A stretch of 64,000 nucleotides of DNA from Sporosarcina ureae DSM 2281 (GCF_000425545.1 NZ_AUDQ01000002.1:239239-303238); one strand, 5' to 3'. Shown: positions 17,016-26,433, counted from the first letter of the stretch. The notes: generated by a model not told the origin, from the letters alone. Translations and numbers: made by a program.

Positions 17016-19427
17016 ATGTTAGTATCAACAAATTGGTTAAGTAATTACGTAGACTGGAATGAACTTTCTATAGAAGAACTGGCAGAAAAAATCACTCGTG
17101 CTGGAATCGAAGTAGATGGCATCATTGATCGTTCATTCGGTATGGACAATATCGTTATTGGACATGTGAATAGCTGTGTAAAACACCCTGAAGCGGATAA
17201 ATTACATATCTGTCAAGTCGATGTAGGTGGAGAGATTTCGCAAATTATTTGTGGAGCTCCAAATATCGCAGAAGGACAAAATGTTATTGTCGCACGTCCA
17301 GGAGCAGTCTTGCCTGGTGGAATGAAAATTAAGAAAGCGAAACTTCGTGGTGAAGAGTCTAACGGCATGATCTGTTCACTGCAAGAACTCGGTATCGAAG
17401 GAAAGTTGGTTCCAAAAGCGTACGCAGAAGGAATTTATGTGTTACCAAACGATGTCCGTGCTGGAGATAGCGCATTGACGCATCTCGGCTTATACGATCG
17501 TATTTTGGAATTTGATTTAACACCAAACCGTTCTGACGCACTGAGTATGCTCGGTGTTGCGTATGAAGTAGGGGCGATTTTGTCTAAAGATATTAAATTG
17601 CCGGAAATATCCTATACAGCGTCCGCAGAAAAAGCTCAGGACGTTTTGAAGCTTTCTGTAGAAGCAGCTGAAGACAACCCAATGTACGTGGCAAAAGTAG
17701 TGAAGAACGTCAAAGTTGCAGAATCACCTCAGTGGTTGCAAAACACGTTAATGTCTGCGGGTATTCGACCGCATAATAACGTAGTCGATATCACGAACTA
17801 TGTATTGATGGAATATGGTCAGCCACTTCATGCATTTGACTATGACCGTCTTCAAACGAAAGAGATTGTCGTGCGTCATGCTCGTGAAGGTGAAAAAATG
17901 GTGACGCTTGATCAAGTAGAACGTACTTTACATGATTATCAACTAGTAATAACAAACGGCAACGAGCCGGTTGCACTTGCGGGTGTAATGGGCGGCGCTA
18001 ATTCAGAAGTGTATGAAGGTACTACTACTGTTGTCATTGAGTCAGCTTATTTCGCACCAGGTTCTGTTCGTCAAACATCTAAAGAAGTAGGACTACGCAG
18101 TGATGCAAGCACACGCTTTGAAAAAGGTGTGGATCCGAATCGTGTAGCAGAAGCAGCAGAGCGAGCAGCACAATTGATGGCTGAACTGGCGGGGGGAGAA
18201 GTTCTTGAAGGATCGGTTATGTTCGACGAACTCGACAAAACGCCTGAGAAAATTATTCTTTCACCGGACTACGTAAATAATCGTTTAGGTATGAAGATCG
18301 CTATGGATGAAATGAAAACGATTATGGACCGTTTGCAAATCCCGACAGAATTAATCAACGGCCAACTCGTAATGGATATCCCGACTCGACGTCAAGATTT
18401 GAAAATCAAAGAAGATATGATTGAAGAAATTGCACGTCTATACGGTTATGACGAAATCCCAAAAACACTACCAATTGTAGAAAGCACACCAGGCGGTTTG
18501 ACTCCTTATCAGTCGAAGCGTCGCATTGTCCGCAGATTCCTAGAAGCGGCAGGTCTATCGCAAGCTTTGACGTATTCATTGGCTTCACCAAAAGATGCGC
18601 AAGCTTTCGCACTGGAGACAGCTCCTGTAACGAAATTGCTTATGCCGATGAGTGAAGAACGCAGTATTCTTCGACAAAGCATAATTCCACACCTTCTCGA
18701 TGCTGCAACGTATAACGTGGCTCGCCGGAATGATTCGATTGCACTTTACGAAACAGGATCCGTTTTCCTAGGTATCGAAGAAGACGGTTTGCCGAAAGAA
18801 GTAGAACATGTTGCAGCCGTATTGACTGGCAAATGGGTTCATCATGCATGGCAAGGCGAAACGAAAAAAGTTGATTTCTTCGTTATGAAAGGAATTGTAG
18901 AAGGATTATTTGAGCAGTTAGGTTTGCTTGAACGACTACAATTCACAAAAGCGACTGTGGAGCAAATGCACCCAGGACGGACAGCTACAATATGGTTGGA
19001 CGATCAGTCAGTAGGGATCATTGGTCAAGTGCATCCAACTGTGCAAAATCAACGTGACTTGCAAGAAACATATGTCATGGAAATGAACTTGCAGTCTATT
19101 ATGCAAACTGCAACGGAAGAGCTGTTGTATGAAGCCGTTCCACGCTATCCTTCCATCTCTCGTGATATTGCTTTAATGGTCGATCGAGACACATCTGCTG
19201 CGAACTTGGAGAAAATTATCGAGCAAGCAGGCGGTAATTTACTGAAGAAAGTTCAGTTGTTTGATTTATACGAAGGGAAGAACGTGGAGGAAGGAACAAA
19301 ATCCGTTGCGTTCTCTCTAACATACTTTGATCCCGAGCGTACGTTAACGGATGAAGACGTCGTCAAGGCACATAGTAAAGTATTGGACGCATTAACTGTA
19401 CAAGCGAACGCACAACTTCGTTCATAA
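17016..19427 (+). CDS. pheT: Phenylalanine--tRNA ligase beta subunit
   Basis: The 803-residue beta subunit carries tRNA binding and editing functions. Domains in order: an EMAP/OB-type tRNA-binding domain (about 40-150, GHVNSCVKHPEADKLHICQV), the B3/B4 editing core with DITNYV and ALAGVMGG (about 210-390), B5 (about 405-480, MKIKEDMIEEIARLYGYDEIP-like end), and the C-terminal ferredoxin-fold anticodon-binding domain (about 710-800, YPSISRDIALMV). Start at ATG 17016, 6 bp after AAGGAGGAA; a TTG at 17013 is less likely. The terminator at 19433 ends the operon. Confidence 0.97.
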   Translation: MLVSTNWLSNYVDWNELSIEELAEKITRAGIEVDGIIDRSFGMDNIVIGHVNSCVKHPEADKLHICQVDVGGEISQIICGAPNIAEGQNVIVARPGAVLPGGMKIKKAKLRGEESNGMICSLQELGIEGKLVPKAYAEGIYVLPNDVRAGDSALTHLGLYDRILEFDLTPNRSDALSMLGVAYEVGAILSKDIKLPEISYTASAEKAQDVLKLSVEAAEDNPMYVAKVVKNVKVAESPQWLQNTLMSAGIRPHNNVVDITNYVLMEYGQPLHAFDYDRLQTKEIVVRHAREGEKMVTLDQVERTLHDYQLVITNGNEPVALAGVMGGANSEVYEGTTTVVIESAYFAPGSVRQTSKEVGLRSDASTRFEKGVDPNRVAEAAERAAQLMAELAGGEVLEGSVMFDELDKTPEKIILSPDYVNNRLGMKIAMDEMKTIMDRLQIPTELINGQLVMDIPTRRQDLKIKEDMIEEIARLYGYDEIPKTLPIVESTPGGLTPYQSKRRIVRRFLEAAGLSQALTYSLASPKDAQAFALETAPVTKLLMPMSEERSILRQSIIPHLLDAATYNVARRNDSIALYETGSVFLGIEEDGLPKEVEHVAAVLTGKWVHHAWQGETKKVDFFVMKGIVEGLFEQLGLLERLQFTKATVEQMHPGRTATIWLDDQSVGIIGQVHPTVQNQRDLQETYVMEMNLQSIMQTATEELLYEAVPRYPSISRDIALMVDRDTSAANLEKIIEQAGGNLLKKVQLFDLYEGKNVEEGTKSVAFSLTYFDPERTLTDEDVVKAHSKVLDALTVQANAQLRS

Positions 19428-19432
19428 TAAAT

Positions 19433-19472
19433 AAGCAGGCTACCTATCAGTTTTCTGACGGGTAGCCTGCTT
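19433..19472. terminator. Terminator between pheT and rnhC (convergent)
   Basis: AAGCAGGCTACC pairs perfectly with GGTAGCCTGCTT over a 16-nt loop, then TCATTTTA. The symmetric structure can also end the minus-strand rnhC transcript. Confidence 0.8.
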
Positions 19473-19490
19473 CATTTTACTGTAGTCCTA

Positions 19491-20420
19491 TTATTTTTTG
19501 TAAGCGAGTTTCAATGCCTTTTGTGTATTGGCGAAATGTACTTTCGTGATAGTGTGTAGAAATGGCTCTCCCTTTTTACGAATGATTTGACAAGCTATTT
19601 GATCAACTTTGGGTCCAGCACCTTTAGGCAATGTTACACCAGCTTGACTGCTTAATTGATCCATAGCTTCAAGGAATGCAACCCGTGCGAGTATAGAGGC
19701 TGTCGCTACCGATACGTGGAGGTTTTCAGCTTTTGTTGAAAAAAGTACTTTATCTTGAATGATACTAGATTCATCCTTTAAATAATTATAGTAGACACGT
19801 CGCTCCGCAAACTGGTCAATGAGAATATGTTCCGGTAAAACGGGAAGCATCTGGTCGAGTACTTCCTGAAGTGCTTGGTTATGAAGAATAGCCTTGATCT
19901 TACCTTGCGACCATCCTTTACTTTGGATTTCATTGTATTTGACGTTATCAAGCGTCAACACCGAGTAGGTAACAACTTGTTTCAAATCCTCAGCAATTTG
20001 CTGCATATACGCATCTGTAAGTTGTTTGGAATCTTTTACTCCTAGTTCTTTCACCAATTCAATCTGGTCACTACTAACAAAACAAGCAGCTACAGTGATA
20101 GGACCGAAGAAATCTCCAGTACCTGTCTCATCAGAGCCAAGTACGGATGCCGATGCGAAATTTGCAGGTAACGTATCTCCTTTTGCTCCAGAAGGTGTCA
20201 CTTTCGTTACAGTTCCTATAGTCCCCCAACGTGCAGCTTCTCTATCAGCACCTGCACCTTGAAACAATACTTTACCTGACCGATAGACGGTGATAGATGT
20301 ATCAGCAATTTTGGCTGCGAAAACGACACCTGGCGCATTACGGATGACTTTATTTGTTTCATAGAAGCGAACTACTTCTGGTATTTCTTTTTCAGATAGA
20401 ACAATGACCTGATTACTCAC
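19491..20420 (-). CDS. rnhC: Ribonuclease HIII
   Basis: Removes RNA from RNA-DNA hybrids (R-loops, Okazaki primers). Residues 1-80 form the N-terminal TBP-like domain typical of HIII enzymes; the catalytic domain starts with VLGSDETGTGDFFGPI (about 93-108), where D and E are the metal ligands, followed by VKDSKQL, HILIDQF and the ASILARVAFLE helix. At 309 residues it has the HIII length, unlike the shorter HII. GTG start at 20420 follows AAGGAGTGG. It is divergent from zapA, as in B. subtilis. Confidence 0.94.
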   Translation of the reverse strand: MSNQVIVLSEKEIPEVVRFYETNKVIRNAPGVVFAAKIADTSITVYRSGKVLFQGAGADREAARWGTIGTVTKVTPSGAKGDTLPANFASASVLGSDETGTGDFFGPITVAACFVSSDQIELVKELGVKDSKQLTDAYMQQIAEDLKQVVTYSVLTLDNVKYNEIQSKGWSQGKIKAILHNQALQEVLDQMLPVLPEHILIDQFAERRVYYNYLKDESSIIQDKVLFSTKAENLHVSVATASILARVAFLEAMDQLSSQAGVTLPKGAGPKVDQIACQIIRKKGEPFLHTITKVHFANTQKALKLAYKK

Positions 20421-20594
20421 TTATTTACCCACTCCTTGAAATGATCTAGTACTCAGTATACCTGAAACTAGAATTTCTAATGAAAAATAATGTCTGAAAT
20501 CCGAACCTCGTGTCAATATGAGGCATAATTGATTCACAAGTTATTGATTTTCATGGTATGATTATAAAAGGGTTTTAAGAGGGAGGGCGTAAAA

Positions 20595-20855
20595 ATGGCG
20601 GACAAAAAAAGAGCAAGAGTGACAGTTGATATCTACGGACAAACATATACGGTTGTTGGTACGGAACCATCTGCACATGTGCGTTATGTAGCCTCGCTCG
20701 TTGATGAAAAAATGCGCGAAATCAATAAGCATAATCGACACCTCGACAGCAAGAGAATTGCTGTTCTAACAGCGGTAAATAGTGTCCATGAATTTCTGAA
20801 ACTACAAGACAGAGTAAAAGAATTAGAACAAGAAGTGAAAAATATGAAGGGTTGA
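20595..20855 (+). CDS. zapA: Cell division protein ZapA
   Basis: An 86-residue positive regulator of FtsZ ring assembly. It has the ZapA N-terminal beta-hairpin (ARVTVDIYGQTYTVVG), the helix VASLVDEKMREI, and a C-terminal coiled coil (LKLQDRVKELEQEVKNM) for dimerisation. ATG at 20595 is preceded by GGGAGGGCG. It leads a two-gene unit with cvpA (10 bp gap), conserved in Bacillus. Confidence 0.93.
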   Translation: MADKKRARVTVDIYGQTYTVVGTEPSAHVRYVASLVDEKMREINKHNRHLDSKRIAVLTAVNSVHEFLKLQDRVKELEQEVKNMKG

Positions 20856-20865
20856 GGGGCAAAAC

Positions 20866-21405
20866 ATGATAGATTTACTCATTATTTTATTGCTTGTAGG
20901 CGGCCTGATTGCAGGCTTTAGACGCGGATTCATCGTACAGCTTATCCATATGTTAGGATTGATTGTATCGGTAATCGTGGCGTATAAGTTCTACGAGCCA
21001 TTTGCAGAAAAATTAATATTATGGATACCATATCCAGGGGCGACTGCAGTAGATTCACTGAGCTGGACGTTTGAAAACTTGGATATGGATATGACATTTT
21101 ACCGGTTGATCGCATTTATTTTGATTTTTGTCGGAATGAAGCTAGTTTTGCAATTAGTTGGTTCCATGCTAGACTTTATCAAGCATATTCCGATCCTTGG
21201 TTTTGGCGCACGTCTGATTGGCGCTGGACTAGGCTTTATTGAATTCTATGTCATCATCTTTTTCTTATTATCTTTACTTGCGATGCTTCCTGTTGAAGTC
21301 ATTCAAAACTCATTAGGTCATTCATTGCTGGCAAAAGCGATGTTCGAACATACGCCACTTATTTCCTCGGCAATAAAGAATTGGTGGTTCGTTTATATAG
21401 GCTAA
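20866..21405 (+). CDS. CvpA family membrane protein
   Basis: A 179-residue protein with four membrane segments and the CvpA family opening LIIILLLVGGLIAGFRRGF, including the conserved RRGF after the first helix. CvpA homologues are linked to colicin V production in E. coli; in Bacilli (YshB) the function is not established. It follows zapA in one operon and is ended by the hairpin at 21437. Confidence 0.88.
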   Translation: MIDLLIILLLVGGLIAGFRRGFIVQLIHMLGLIVSVIVAYKFYEPFAEKLILWIPYPGATAVDSLSWTFENLDMDMTFYRLIAFILIFVGMKLVLQLVGSMLDFIKHIPILGFGARLIGAGLGFIEFYVIIFFLLSLLAMLPVEVIQNSLGHSLLAKAMFEHTPLISSAIKNWWFVYIG

Positions 21406-21436
21406 CGCTTGTAAATAATGTACTGTACATATGAAC

Positions 21437-21468
21437 TAAAAGCTTCCCGAACGCGTGGAAGCTTTTTT
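21437..21468 (+). terminator. Intrinsic terminator after cvpA
   Basis: A perfect 10-bp stem AAAAGCTTCC/GGAAGCTTTT over a 9-nt loop, running into TTTTTT. Confidence 0.85.
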
Positions 21469-21491
21469 AACAGAGTGGGGAGGATACTGAC

Positions 21492-23198
21492 TTGAATAAA
21501 AAGACGATAATCCGTACGTTTGAAAAGATTGCATTATATATGGAGCTACTTGGAGAAAATCATTTTAAGGTAGCTGCATTTAGGAAAGCCGCTTCGACTC
21601 TAGAATTGGACACAAGAAGTCTCGCTGAGATGGATGATATTCTGTCATTGAAGGGAATCGGTAAAGGTACCGGTGCGGTTATTATTGATTTAATGGAAAA
21701 AGGGACTTCTGATGTATTGACGGAGCTTGAAGAGAAAGTTCCGAAAGGTTTGATCCCTCTTTTGAATATCCCTGGACTCGGCGGAAAGAAAATAGCCAAA
21801 CTACGTGAAGTGTTAAGTATAGATTCGATTGAATCGCTTCAAGCAGCTTGCGAAAGACAAGAGGTAAGCAAAGTTCCGGGATTCGGTAAAAAGACAGAAG
21901 AAAACTTATTGCGTGAAATTGAAATACTTGCAAATCGTTCAGGTAAGACACCGATTTGGCAAGTGACAAAAGTCGTTGAGATCGTTGAGGCTGAATTAGA
22001 GTTGATCCATGAGATTCAAAAGTATCAAGTAGCAGGGAGTTATCGCAGGCGCGAAGAAGAAAGTTCAGATGTGGACTGGATTCTCGTAACGGACGAACCG
22101 CAAATCGTTCGTGAAAAAATCTTGGCTGCGTTACCGATCGAAAAAGTGATTGCAGCGGGCGATGCTAAACTGTCGATTTCACTTGATACAGAAAATCCAA
22201 TCGATGCAGATTTTCGTTTTGTCACGGAAAACCAATTCGCGACAGCACTTCATCACTTTACTGGCTCTGCTGCGCATAATATACGGATGCGTCAGTTGGC
22301 TAAAAATCGCAAACAAAAAATTAGTGAGTACGGTGTAGAAGATGAAACAGGACATGTGCAGACATTTTCTAGTGAAAAGGAGTTCTTTGCCCATTTTGAT
22401 TTGCCATTCATTCCACCAAGTATTCGTAAAGACGGAACGGAGCTTGATCGAGCAGAAGAAATCTCTAAACTTGTCACACCTGAATTGATTCGTTCCGATT
22501 TGCATATGCACACCACTTGGTCAGATGGCGGTCATTCCATAGAGGAGATGGTAGAAGCCTGTCGTGCAAAAGGTTATTCACACTTGGTCATCACTGATCA
22601 TTCGCATTATTTAAAAGTAGCAAATGGTTTAACACCTGAGCGTTTATTGGAGCAAATAGAAGAAATTCGTGCAGTGAACATGAAGTATGATGATATTGAA
22701 GTATTCTGCGGAACTGAGATGGATATTCTGCCGGATGGGAAATTAGACTTTGAAGATGAGATTCTAGAGCAATTGGACTTTGTCATTGCGTCCATTCACT
22801 CTAGTTTCAATCAACCACAAGAACAAATAATGGAGCGTTTGCATGCCGCGTGTAAAAATCCGCACGTACACATGATTGCCCACCCGACAGGCCGTATTAT
22901 TGGTCAACGTGAAGGGTATAATCCGGATATCGAGCAGCTCATCAAATGGGCAAGTGAATACGGTAAAATATTGGAAGTGAACGCAAGCCCATATCGTTTG
23001 GATTTGCGTACAGAACACGTAATTCAAGCAATAGAAGCTGGTGTCAATATTGCAATTAATACAGATGCGCATGCGATAGAACAACTTGATATTATGCCGA
23101 TTGGCGTAGAATACGCACAAAAAGCTTGGCTAGCTGCTGAACAGGTAGTCAACACGTGGAGCCTTGAAACATTTATTGAGAAAGTGATCCGTAGATGA
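21492..23198 (+). CDS. polX: DNA polymerase/3'-5' exonuclease PolX
   Basis: A family X polymerase for base-excision and gap repair. Residues 1-140 hold helix-hairpin-helix segments (SLKGIGKGTGAVI, NIPGLGGKKIAKL, VPGFGKKTEENL); the nucleotidyltransferase core has AGSYRRREEESSDVDWILV with the metal Asp pair (about 177-195). The C-terminal PHP domain starts at DLHMHTTWSDG (about 336) and keeps the His/Asp metal ligands (HSHY, HSSFNQP, HPTGR, NTDAH). The 568-residue length is normal. TTG at 21492 follows GGGGAGG. Probably cotranscribed with mutS2, 16 bp downstream. Confidence 0.95.
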   Translation: MNKKTIIRTFEKIALYMELLGENHFKVAAFRKAASTLELDTRSLAEMDDILSLKGIGKGTGAVIIDLMEKGTSDVLTELEEKVPKGLIPLLNIPGLGGKKIAKLREVLSIDSIESLQAACERQEVSKVPGFGKKTEENLLREIEILANRSGKTPIWQVTKVVEIVEAELELIHEIQKYQVAGSYRRREEESSDVDWILVTDEPQIVREKILAALPIEKVIAAGDAKLSISLDTENPIDADFRFVTENQFATALHHFTGSAAHNIRMRQLAKNRKQKISEYGVEDETGHVQTFSSEKEFFAHFDLPFIPPSIRKDGTELDRAEEISKLVTPELIRSDLHMHTTWSDGGHSIEEMVEACRAKGYSHLVITDHSHYLKVANGLTPERLLEQIEEIRAVNMKYDDIEVFCGTEMDILPDGKLDFEDEILEQLDFVIASIHSSFNQPQEQIMERLHAACKNPHVHMIAHPTGRIIGQREGYNPDIEQLIKWASEYGKILEVNASPYRLDLRTEHVIQAIEAGVNIAINTDAHAIEQLDIMPIGVEYAQKAWLAAEQVVNTWSLETFIEKVIRR

Positions 23199-23214
23199 AA
23201 GGAAGTGTAAGACA

Positions 23215-25572
23215 TTGGAAAAGCGTGTCTTAAAAACACTTGAATTTGATAAAATCATTCAACAAGTATCGGCACAATGTACGTCCATTGCGGGCCGAGC
23301 ACATATAGAGCAGTTAGTACCTTCAAAAAGTCTTGAAGATGTCAATCGGTTACTTGAGGAAACAGACGAAGGATTGGCACTTTTACGAATCCGCGGGAAT
23401 GTACCGATGGGTGGAATCCACGATATTAGATCCCACGCTAAACGAGCGCAAATTGGCGGCATGTTAAGCGCAATGGAACTAGTGGAAATTGCCGATACCA
23501 TCCGTGCTAGCAGAATTCTTCGTCAGTTTTTAGAAGCGGTTACGGCTGAAGGCGAGATTACTATTCCTCATTTAATGGCACGTAAGGAAGCGATGCCGAT
23601 CCTAACAGCAATTGAACATGAAGTCAATGCAGCAATCGATGATAATGGTCGAGTAATGGACAGTGCTTCATCCGCGTTACGTTCGATTCGCCAAAGTTTA
23701 CGTATCCAAGAAAGTCGTGTGCGTGAACGTCTTGAAAGTTATACGAGAGGGAAAAACGCATCGAAAATGTTGTCTGACGCAATCGTCACGATGCGAAATG
23801 ATCGGTATTGTATTCCCGTTAAAGCAGAATATCGCTCTCACTATGGCGGTGTAATTCACGATATGTCATCATCTGGCCAAACGCTGTTTATTGAGCCAGA
23901 TGCAGTCGTGCAGGCGAATAACGAGATTCGTGAACTGAAAGTTAAAGAGCAGGAAGAAATTGAAAAGATTTTGCTTGCCTTATCTGCCAGTGTTCAGGAA
24001 ATCGCCCATGAACTATTCACCTTAGTGCAGTTATTGGCAGAAGTTGATGTCATTTTAGCAAAAGCTAAATACGGTACTGCGAATAAATGTACGAAACCAG
24101 CTGTGAATGCAAATGGTTATATGCGCCTTGCTAAAGCGCGTCATCCACTTCTACCGATTAATGAAGCGGTAGCAAATACGATTGAATTTGGCGACGATAT
24201 TACAACAATTGTTATCACGGGTCCAAATACAGGCGGTAAGACAGTTACGCTAAAAACAGTTGGTCTTTGTACTTTGATGGCACAATCAGGTTTGCCAATT
24301 CCGGTACTCGATGGCTCTGAAATTGCGGTCTTTGATTCAATTTATGCAGATATCGGCGATGAGCAATCGATCGAACAGAGCTTGAGTACATTTTCATCTC
24401 ATATGGTCAACATTGTTAATATATTGAAGAAGTTCGATGAACGTTCTCTATTATTATTCGATGAATTAGGTTCCGGGACAGATCCTCAAGAAGGTGCTGC
24501 GCTTGCTATATCCATTTTGGATGAAGTGCACGGTACTGGCGCACGTGTGATGGCAACTACTCACTACCCGGAACTAAAAGCGTATGGCTTTAACCGACCT
24601 GGTATAGCCAATGCAAGTGTTGAATTCGATATTGATACATTGAGTCCTACCTATCGTTTGTTGATCGGAGTGCCAGGACGAAGTAATGCGTTTGAAATTT
24701 CACAACGTTTAGGTTTGCAAAGTCACATAATAGACCGTGCAAAAGGTTTCACCGGAGAAAATCGAGGGGAAGTAGATTCCATGATTGCTTCTCTTGAAAC
24801 GAGCCGTGTACAATCCGAAAAAGATGCAGAGCGTACTCATGACGTACTTCTCGAAACAGAGAAACTAAAAAAAGAATTACACGATAAATTACAGGAATTC
24901 GAAGAGCAAAAAGACCGTTTAACGGAAGCAGCCAAAGAGAAAGCGAAAAAAATCGTGGATCAAGCCAAAACTGAATCCGAAGCGGTTATTTCAGACTTGC
25001 GTGCTCTACGAATGAATGCGGGAGCCAGCGTTAAGGAGCATGAGTTAATCGAAGCCCGAAAACGTTTGGAAGGCGCTGCGCCTGAAGAGAAGAAAAAGAA
25101 AACCATTAAAGCTCAAGCAGGACCTCGTCCATTACAACAAGGGGACGAAGTGAAAGTACTCGCATACGGACAAAAAGGAACTCTTGTCGAAAAAGTATCA
25201 GACAAAGAATGGATCGTTCAAATTGGTATTTTGAAGATGAAATTATCTGAATCCGGATTGCAATATACAAAGCCTGAAAAAGAAAAGAAACATGTCACAG
25301 TTTCAGCAGTAAGAGGGCGTTCCGAACATGTCAAAATGGAGCTCGATTTACGTGGTGAACGATATGAAGATGCTCTTGCCCGAACGGAGAAGTACATTGA
25401 TGATGCGTTATTATCCAACTACCATCAAGTGAACATTATTCACGGTAAAGGAACGGGAGCACTTCGACAAGGTGTTCAACAATATTTGAAAAAACATTCA
25501 CGCGTGAAATCCTATCGCTTTGGTGAAGCAGGCGAAGGCGGAAGTGGCGTTACCGTAGTAGAATTAAAATAA
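23215..25572 (+). CDS. mutS2: Endonuclease MutS2
   Basis: A MutS-family ATPase with a nuclease tail that acts on recombination intermediates and, in B. subtilis, on collided ribosomes. The MutS core and clamp occupy about 1-320; the ATPase has Walker A GPNTGGKT (336-343), DIGDEQSIEQSLSTFSSH, Walker B LLLFDELGSGTDP (about 415-427) and ATTHY. A charged coiled coil spans about 515-620, a KOW-like segment follows, and the Smr nuclease domain covers about 705-785 (LDLRGERYEDA, IIHGKGTGALR). TTG at 23215 is spaced 8 bp from AAAGGAAG. Full length at 785 residues. Confidence 0.95.
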   Translation: MEKRVLKTLEFDKIIQQVSAQCTSIAGRAHIEQLVPSKSLEDVNRLLEETDEGLALLRIRGNVPMGGIHDIRSHAKRAQIGGMLSAMELVEIADTIRASRILRQFLEAVTAEGEITIPHLMARKEAMPILTAIEHEVNAAIDDNGRVMDSASSALRSIRQSLRIQESRVRERLESYTRGKNASKMLSDAIVTMRNDRYCIPVKAEYRSHYGGVIHDMSSSGQTLFIEPDAVVQANNEIRELKVKEQEEIEKILLALSASVQEIAHELFTLVQLLAEVDVILAKAKYGTANKCTKPAVNANGYMRLAKARHPLLPINEAVANTIEFGDDITTIVITGPNTGGKTVTLKTVGLCTLMAQSGLPIPVLDGSEIAVFDSIYADIGDEQSIEQSLSTFSSHMVNIVNILKKFDERSLLLFDELGSGTDPQEGAALAISILDEVHGTGARVMATTHYPELKAYGFNRPGIANASVEFDIDTLSPTYRLLIGVPGRSNAFEISQRLGLQSHIIDRAKGFTGENRGEVDSMIASLETSRVQSEKDAERTHDVLLETEKLKKELHDKLQEFEEQKDRLTEAAKEKAKKIVDQAKTESEAVISDLRALRMNAGASVKEHELIEARKRLEGAAPEEKKKKTIKAQAGPRPLQQGDEVKVLAYGQKGTLVEKVSDKEWIVQIGILKMKLSESGLQYTKPEKEKKHVTVSAVRGRSEHVKMELDLRGERYEDALARTEKYIDDALLSNYHQVNIIHGKGTGALRQGVQQYLKKHSRVKSYRFGEAGEGGSGVTVVELK

Positions 25573-25632
25573 ATGAAACCTTTCAACTGCTTGGACCGTA
25601 TGACAAGCAAGAGAATATAAAGAAGGTGTAGC

Positions 25633-26049
25633 GTGATGAATCATACGGGATTTTGGAGTCATCCATTAGTTGAAACGGCCGGGTATTTCAGTGTCGTTAC
25701 ACTGTGCTTGATTGTATCAATGGTGCTATTTGAAATCGTAACAAAATATAAAAACTGGGAAGAGATCCGCAAAGGGAATTTGTCAGTGGCGATGGCGACT
25801 GGCGGAAAAATATTTGGTGTCGCTAATATTTTCCGCTATTCTATCGAGCAGCATAATAGCCTGCCACAAATGATGGGCTGGGGCTTATTCGGTTTCGTCC
25901 TCCTCGTTTTTGCCTATTTGCTGTTCGAGTTCTTGACGCCGAAGTTTAAGGTGGACGAAGAGATTCAAGCGGACAATCGCTCCGTCGGCTTCATCTCGCT
26001 CTGCATTTCGGTAGGTCTGTCATTCGTCATCGGCGCCAGTATTTCATAG
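25633..26049 (+). CDS. DUF350 membrane protein
   Basis: A 138-residue protein with four hydrophobic segments and short loops. The pattern of a central SVAMATGGKIFGVANIF helix flanked by KNWEEIRKGN matches DUF350 proteins (YshE of B. subtilis, which also lies after mutS2). Function is unknown. ATG at 25636 or GTG at 25633 could start translation; AAGAAGGTG lies upstream. A small membrane peptide gene begins 13 bp after its stop. Confidence 0.8.
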   Translation: MMNHTGFWSHPLVETAGYFSVVTLCLIVSMVLFEIVTKYKNWEEIRKGNLSVAMATGGKIFGVANIFRYSIEQHNSLPQMMGWGLFGFVLLVFAYLLFEFLTPKFKVDEEIQADNRSVGFISLCISVGLSFVIGASIS

Positions 26050-26062
26050 GAGACCGCATATT

Positions 26063-26149
26063 ATGGAAAGATTAATTAAGATACTATTAGTAGTCTGTGT
26101 ACTCTTCGTCCTCGTGGGAGTATACTGGCTCTTTAACAACACACCTTGA
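26063..26149 (+). CDS. 28-residue single-pass membrane peptide
   Basis: A short frame opens at ATG 26063, with AGGAG 10 bp upstream that overlaps the DUF350 stop codon, and ends at TGA 26147-26149. The peptide is MERLIK followed by a 17-residue hydrophobic helix and the tail WLFNNTP. The start of a terminator stem overlaps its last codons, so it is the last gene of the unit. The layout (charged N-terminus, one helix, tight coupling to a membrane protein gene) supports translation but no homologue is recognised. Confidence 0.45.
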   Translation: MERLIKILLVVCVLFVLVGVYWLFNNTP

Positions 26150-26170
26150 CCTCGGTCTTGGTGTTTTTTA
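26138..26170 (+). terminator. Intrinsic terminator after the 28-residue ORF
   Basis: CACCTTGACC and GGTCTTGGTG pair around a 2-nt turn with a small internal loop and are followed by TTTTTTA. Confidence 0.65.
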
Positions 26171-26380
26171 ATATTTGAAATGGTGGAGAGCAATTGTAAA
26201 CAGAAAATAGGTAAGTAGTAAGTGAGAGAGAATGGAAGTTTCAGCTGGCGGATGCTTACCCATCTCTCGCTTCCCCTCTGATGCGGAAATCCCCACCTAT
26301 ATCCCATGTTCAGCCTTTCTATTTCTAAAAATGAATAAAAGTAATTACTCTCACATAAACTAAGAGGTACGTATGCAAGG
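26171..26380. other. Intergenic stretch without a recognised gene
   Basis: No credible coding frame on either strand. Positions about 26226-26325 are clearly richer in G+C than their flanks and look like a separate insert or dispersed intergenic sequence; the rest is AT-rich leader DNA of the fatty-acid operon. Confidence 0.4.
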
Positions 26381-26381
26381 G

Positions 26382-26397
26382 AATAAAGCGCTTTCAT
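26382..26397. promoter_or_regulatory. Candidate CcpA cre site upstream of lcfA
   Basis: AATAAAGCGCTTTCAT (reverse complement ATGAAAGCGCTTTATT) matches the catabolite-responsive element pattern with the core AAAGCGCTTT. It lies just upstream of the -35 box of the lcfA promoter, so glucose control of fatty-acid degradation is likely. Confidence 0.65.
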
Positions 26398-26404
26398 ATT
26401 TATC

Positions 26405-26433
26405 TTGTAAACTAATTAGTTTATCGATATACT
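26405..26433 (+). promoter_or_regulatory. lcfA promoter containing a perfect 16-bp palindrome
   Basis: TTGTAA at 26405-26410 and TATACT at 26428-26433 are 17 bp apart. The spacer is filled by TAAACTAATTAGTTTA (26408-26423), a perfect palindrome. A repressor bound there would block polymerase. It differs in sequence from the FadR box at 28233, so a second regulator or a divergent FadR site is possible. Confidence 0.65.

Noticed and set aside
26044..26397. 117-codon minus-strand frame between DUF350 and lcfA
   Set aside because: It overlaps the 28-residue ORF, a terminator and the cre site, has no ribosome site and no family pattern; judged a chance frame.
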